Shown here one piece after another: positions 61,320-64,000 of a stretch of DNA of 64,000 nt (position 1 is its first letter; every line of letters begins with the position of its first letter). Under the pieces are notes generated by a model that saw only the letters and a program-made list of their open reading frames with translations, ran no database searches and was not told where the DNA came from. The position numbers and the translations under genes are program-made. The DNA lies in contig NZ_CP059900.1 in assembly GCF_014126825.1 (NCBI RefSeq), forward strand, positions 3,548,954-3,612,953, given 5' to 3'. This stretch comes from Tomitella gaofuii. GTDB taxonomy: Bacteria; Actinomycetota; Actinomycetes; Mycobacteriales; Mycobacteriaceae.

Positions 61320-62555
61320 ATGCGCACCGTTGCCGAGCACCGCGCCGTGGTCGCGGCCCTCCTCACCCGCTCCACCGCCGCGGCCGGCCTGCCCCTGGCC
61401 CGGGCGGCCGGGCGCCCCCTGGCTGCGGACCTGGTCGCCGGGCGCGCGCTCCCCGCCTTCGACAACTCGGCGATGGACGGATACGCGGTCCGCGCCCAGG
61501 ATGTGGCCACGGCCGCCGAGGACGCACCCGTCGCCCTGCCCGTGGCCGCCGACATCCCCGCCGGCCGCACCGACACCCCGCCGCTCGCGCCGGGCACTGC
61601 GCACCGCATCATGACGGGCTCGCCCGTCCCGGCGGGAGCCGACGCGATAGTGCCGGTGGAGGACACGGAACCCCTCGACGGACCCCCTTCGCGCAGTCCG
61701 CGCGCCCACGTGGCTCCCGGCCGCGTCGCCATCCGCCGCGCGCCCACCGCCGGGCGCCACATCCGGCGCGCCGGCAGCGACGTCACCCCCGGCGCCGTCG
61801 TCCTGGAGGCGGGCACCGCCCTGGGCGCCGCGCAGTTGGGCCTGCTTTCCGCTCTCGGCGCGCCGAAGGCGACCGTCGTGCCCCCGCTCAAGGTGCTGGT
61901 GCTGTCCACCGGCAGCGAGCTGGTGGAACCGGGGCGCGACCTGCTGCCCGGGCAGATCCACGAGTCCAACGGCATCATGCTGGCGGCCGCGGCGCGCGAG
62001 GCCGGGGCCGTGGCCGAGCAGGCGCACTTCGTCGCCGACGACGCCGACGCGTTCCTGTCCGTGCTGCGGTCCGCCGACGCGGACCTGGTCCTCACCTCGG
62101 GCGGGGTGAGCATGGGCGCCTACGAGGTGGTCAAGGACGCTCTTGCCGGCAGGGGCGTCGAGTTCGTGCGCGTGGCGATGCAGCCGGGCAAGCCGCAGGG
62201 CGCGGGAATCGTCGACGGCACACCCGTCATCACGTTGCCGGGCAATCCCGTCAGCTCGCTCGTCTCGTTCGAGGTGTTCGTGCGCCCCGCCCTGCGCGCC
62301 GCGATGGGGTTCCGGGACACCGAACGGCCCCGCCGACGCGCCATATTGTCGGAGCCCCTGACCGCCCCCGCCGGCAAGACGCAGTTCCGGCGCGGCGTGT
62401 TCGACCGCGACGCCGGCACAGTCACCACCGTCGGCCCTCCCGGGTCGCACCATTTGCGGTGGATGGCCGCGTCGAACTGCCTGCTCGAGATCGCCGCGGA
62501 CACCACCGCGCTCGACGCGGGCGCCGAGGTGACCGTCTGGGATCTCGCCGTCTGA
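61320..62555 (+). CDS. moeA2: Molybdopterin molybdotransferase
   Basis: A 411-residue MoeA enzyme that inserts molybdate into adenylated molybdopterin. Family motifs are FDNSAMDGYAVRA, HRIMTGSPVPAGADAIVPVE, LSTGSELVEPG, IHESNGIML and TSGGVSMGAYEVVKDAL, then MQPGKPQG and LPGNPVSSLVSFEVFV. ATG 61320 is preferred. Followed by psd and pssA it repeats the mycobacterial moeA2-psd-pssA order. Its product could serve the molybdopterin oxidoreductase at 32758-34452. Confidence 0.95.
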   Translation: MRTVAEHRAVVAALLTRSTAAAGLPLARAAGRPLAADLVAGRALPAFDNSAMDGYAVRAQDVATAAEDAPVALPVAADIPAGRTDTPPLAPGTAHRIMTGSPVPAGADAIVPVEDTEPLDGPPSRSPRAHVAPGRVAIRRAPTAGRHIRRAGSDVTPGAVVLEAGTALGAAQLGLLSALGAPKATVVPPLKVLVLSTGSELVEPGRDLLPGQIHESNGIMLAAAAREAGAVAEQAHFVADDADAFLSVLRSADADLVLTSGGVSMGAYEVVKDALAGRGVEFVRVAMQPGKPQGAGIVDGTPVITLPGNPVSSLVSFEVFVRPALRAAMGFRDTERPRRRAILSEPLTAPAGKTQFRRGVFDRDAGTVTTVGPPGSHHLRWMAASNCLLEIAADTTALDAGAEVTVWDLAV

Positions 62556-62690
62556 TCCGACCGACTTCTCGCCCCGGCGACGCCCTGGCCTGCGCGGGTG
62601 CGACCGGACGCCCGCCGCTTGGCACAATGGTCCGATGCCCCGCCACGCCGCAGCGGGCGGGGGCCGCGACCGAGGAGACGACTGAACACA

Positions 62691-63479
62691 GTGGCGCGCC
62701 GACCGAAGTCCACCGACGCAGAAGGCCCGGGCAGCCCCGGCGCCCCCGGATCGCACGCGCCCGGGCAGCCCGCCTTCTCCCCGTCCCACGCGGTGCGCGT
62801 GATCCGCTCCACCGTGCCGCCCATGGACCGCGCGGGGGTGCCGTTCGTGACGGCGCCCCTGGCAGTGGCGCTGGCGGGCCGACGGCGGCGGTACGTGCGC
62901 GGGCCTGCCCTCGCGGCGGCCGCGGTGACGGGGGCGTTCTTCCGCAATCCTCCCCGCGTCCCGCCCACGCGTCCCGGCGTCGTCGTGGCGCCCGCGGACG
63001 GCGAGGCCGTGCTCGTCGACCACGCCCCGCCGCCCGCCGAGCTCGGCCTGGGCGATGCCCCGCTGCCGCGCGTCAGCGTCTTCCTGTCCGTCCTGGACGT
63101 GCACACCCAACGCTCCCCCGTCACCGGCGTGGTCGAGCGCATCGAGTACCGCAAGGGCCGGTTCCTCTCGGCCGACCTGCCCGATGCGGCCGAGGTGAAC
63201 GAACGCAACGCCATGGCCCTGCGCACGCCCGACGGCCACCGTGTGATCGCGGTGCAGATCGCGGGGCTGCTGGCGCGGCGTATCGTGTGCCGCACCGGTG
63301 AGGGCTCCACGCTGGGCATCGGCGAGACCTACGGGCTGATCCGCTTCGGTTCGCGCGTGGACACGTACCTGCCCGCCGGGTCGCGGATCCTCGTCGAGCG
63401 CGGGCAGCGCACCGTCGGCGGAGAAACCGTCCTGGCCGAGCTGCCGGACGCGGGCGACGCCGGGCGGGCCGACCGGTGA
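62691..63479 (+). CDS. psd: Phosphatidylserine decarboxylase
   Basis: A 262-residue short-form, pyruvoyl-dependent enzyme making phosphatidylethanolamine. It begins [16 protein letters not shown] (GTG 62691) with a disordered Pro/Gly-rich stretch. Core motifs are [40 protein letters not shown] and [15 protein letters not shown]; the Gly-Ser in RFGSR is the expected self-cleavage and pyruvoyl site for short Psd enzymes. It overlaps pssA as GTGA, so the two steps of PE synthesis are coupled. Confidence 0.93.
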   Translation: MARRPKSTDAEGPGSPGAPGSHAPGQPAFSPSHAVRVIRSTVPPMDRAGVPFVTAPLAVALAGRRRRYVRGPALAAAAVTGAFFRNPPRVPPTRPGVVVAPADGEAVLVDHAPPPAELGLGDAPLPRVSVFLSVLDVHTQRSPVTGVVERIEYRKGRFLSADLPDAAEVNERNAMALRTPDGHRVIAVQIAGLLARRIVCRTGEGSTLGIGETYGLIRFGSRVDTYLPAGSRILVERGQRTVGGETVLAELPDAGDAGRADR

Positions 63480-64000
63480 GCGGCCCCGTCGGCACGCCGG
63501 GCGGGGTGCCTGCAGAGGACGCCGACGACCGCCAGGGCATGCGCGTAAGCACCATCCGGCTGCTGCCGAGCACCATCACCATCGCCGCACTGTGTTCGGG
63601 GCTGTCCGCCCTCCACTTCGCGCTGCTCGGAAAACCGGGGGTGGCGCTGGCCCTCATCGCGCTGGCCGCGATCCTCGATTCGCTCGATGGGCGCGTGGCC
63701 CGCATGCTCGACGCCACGACCAAGATCGGGGCCGAGCTGGACTCGCTGTCCGACGCGATCTCCTTCGGCGTGGCGCCCGCCCTGGTCATTTACGTGTCGC
63801 TACTCGAGGGGCACCGGCTGGGGTGGATTGCGACGCTGTTGTTCGTCGTCGCGATCGTGCTGCGCCTGGCCCGGTTCAACACCCTCGTCGACGACGACAC
63901 CGCCCCCTCCTACACCAAGGAGTTCTTCGTCGGAGTGCCCTCGCCGGCCGGTGCGCTGGTGGCGATGGCGCCGATCGCCGCGGAGGAACAGTGGGGCGAC
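63476..64000 (+). CDS. pssA: CDP-diacylglycerol--serine O-phosphatidyltransferase, cut by window end
   Basis: The first 175 residues of phosphatidylserine synthase, starting at GTG 63476 within the psd stop. The CDP-alcohol phosphotransferase motif is [20 protein letters not shown] followed by [16 protein letters not shown], with the required Asp, Gly and Arg residues. Hydrophobic helices surround it ([34 protein letters not shown]). The C-terminal part lies outside the window. Confidence 0.93.
   Translation, partial: MSGPVGTPGGVPAEDADDRQGMRVSTIRLLPSTITIAALCSGLSALHFALLGKPGVALALIALAAILDSLDGRVARMLDATTKIGAELDSLSDAISFGVAPALVIYVSLLEGHRLGWIATLLFVVAIVLRLARFNTLVDDDTAPSYTKEFFVGVPSPAGALVAMAPIAAEEQWGD

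Overview
The window is high-GC DNA from an actinobacterium of the mycolic-acid group (Mycobacteriales). The evidence is two antigen-85-type mycoloyltransferases, an MmpL transporter, a SigK/RskA pair with an MPT83-like lipoprotein, a cyclopropane-fatty-acid synthase of the UfaA1 type, and a groEL2 / moeA2 / psd / pssA neighbourhood. From memory the 34-64 kb half follows the Mycobacterium tuberculosis Rv0436c-Rv0451c order, but it lacks PE/PPE genes and carries many extra genes, so a non-Mycobacterium genus is likely. I cannot name the genus.

Layout. 1-9 kb: cut mycoloyltransferase, TetR, cupin, drug-efflux MFS (frameshifted near its end), small membrane protein, large LuxR-type ATPase regulator and a Tat-exported alpha/beta hydrolase. 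9-13 kb: metal locus with a YibE/F protein and a Mn/Zn-type ABC importer. 13-19 kb: COQ4-like protein, DrrAB-type exporter, frameshifted RibD-like reductase, a tiny ORF, glyoxalase and SDR. 19-26.4 kb: two tandem paralogous tiny ORFs, prolyl oligopeptidase, XRE plus membrane-protein pair, ctaD and a cation exchanger. 26.7-32.7 kb: thiol-redox operon (DsbA-like, CcdA-like with a His-rich tail), CPVC membrane protein, M23 peptidase, three tiny ORFs and a second mycoloyltransferase. 32.7-49 kb: a SigK regulon with five matching promoters (CCATCC-N15-CCGAAT type), MmpL, FAD oxidase, epimerase and photolyase. 49-54 kb: secreted repeat protein, groEL with two CIRCE sites, and a MerR-controlled second DrrAB pair. 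54-64 kb: HAD phosphatase, palindromic intergenic elements, another tiny ORF, two paralogous secreted proteins, then moeA, psd and pssA (cut by the window end).

The most unusual theme is a set of seven very small ORFs (35-56 codons) with strong ribosome-binding sites and no signal peptide. Six carry a Gly-Ser-Leu motif, usually GSLxxL/F. The same motif, as GSLGSLF or GSLGSLGSA, ends four separately encoded exported proteins (alpha/beta hydrolase, M23 peptidase and two Cys-containing proteins). The tiny proteins resemble the PorA/PorH class of mycomembrane peptides in size and lack of a signal peptide. One lies divergent to a mycoloyltransferase and two flank the M23 peptidase. I propose a shared mycomembrane assembly, anchoring or O-mycoloylation signal. 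This is inference from the sequence alone.

Two genes (MFS, RibD-like) each need a single-base correction, so a few assembly errors are possible.
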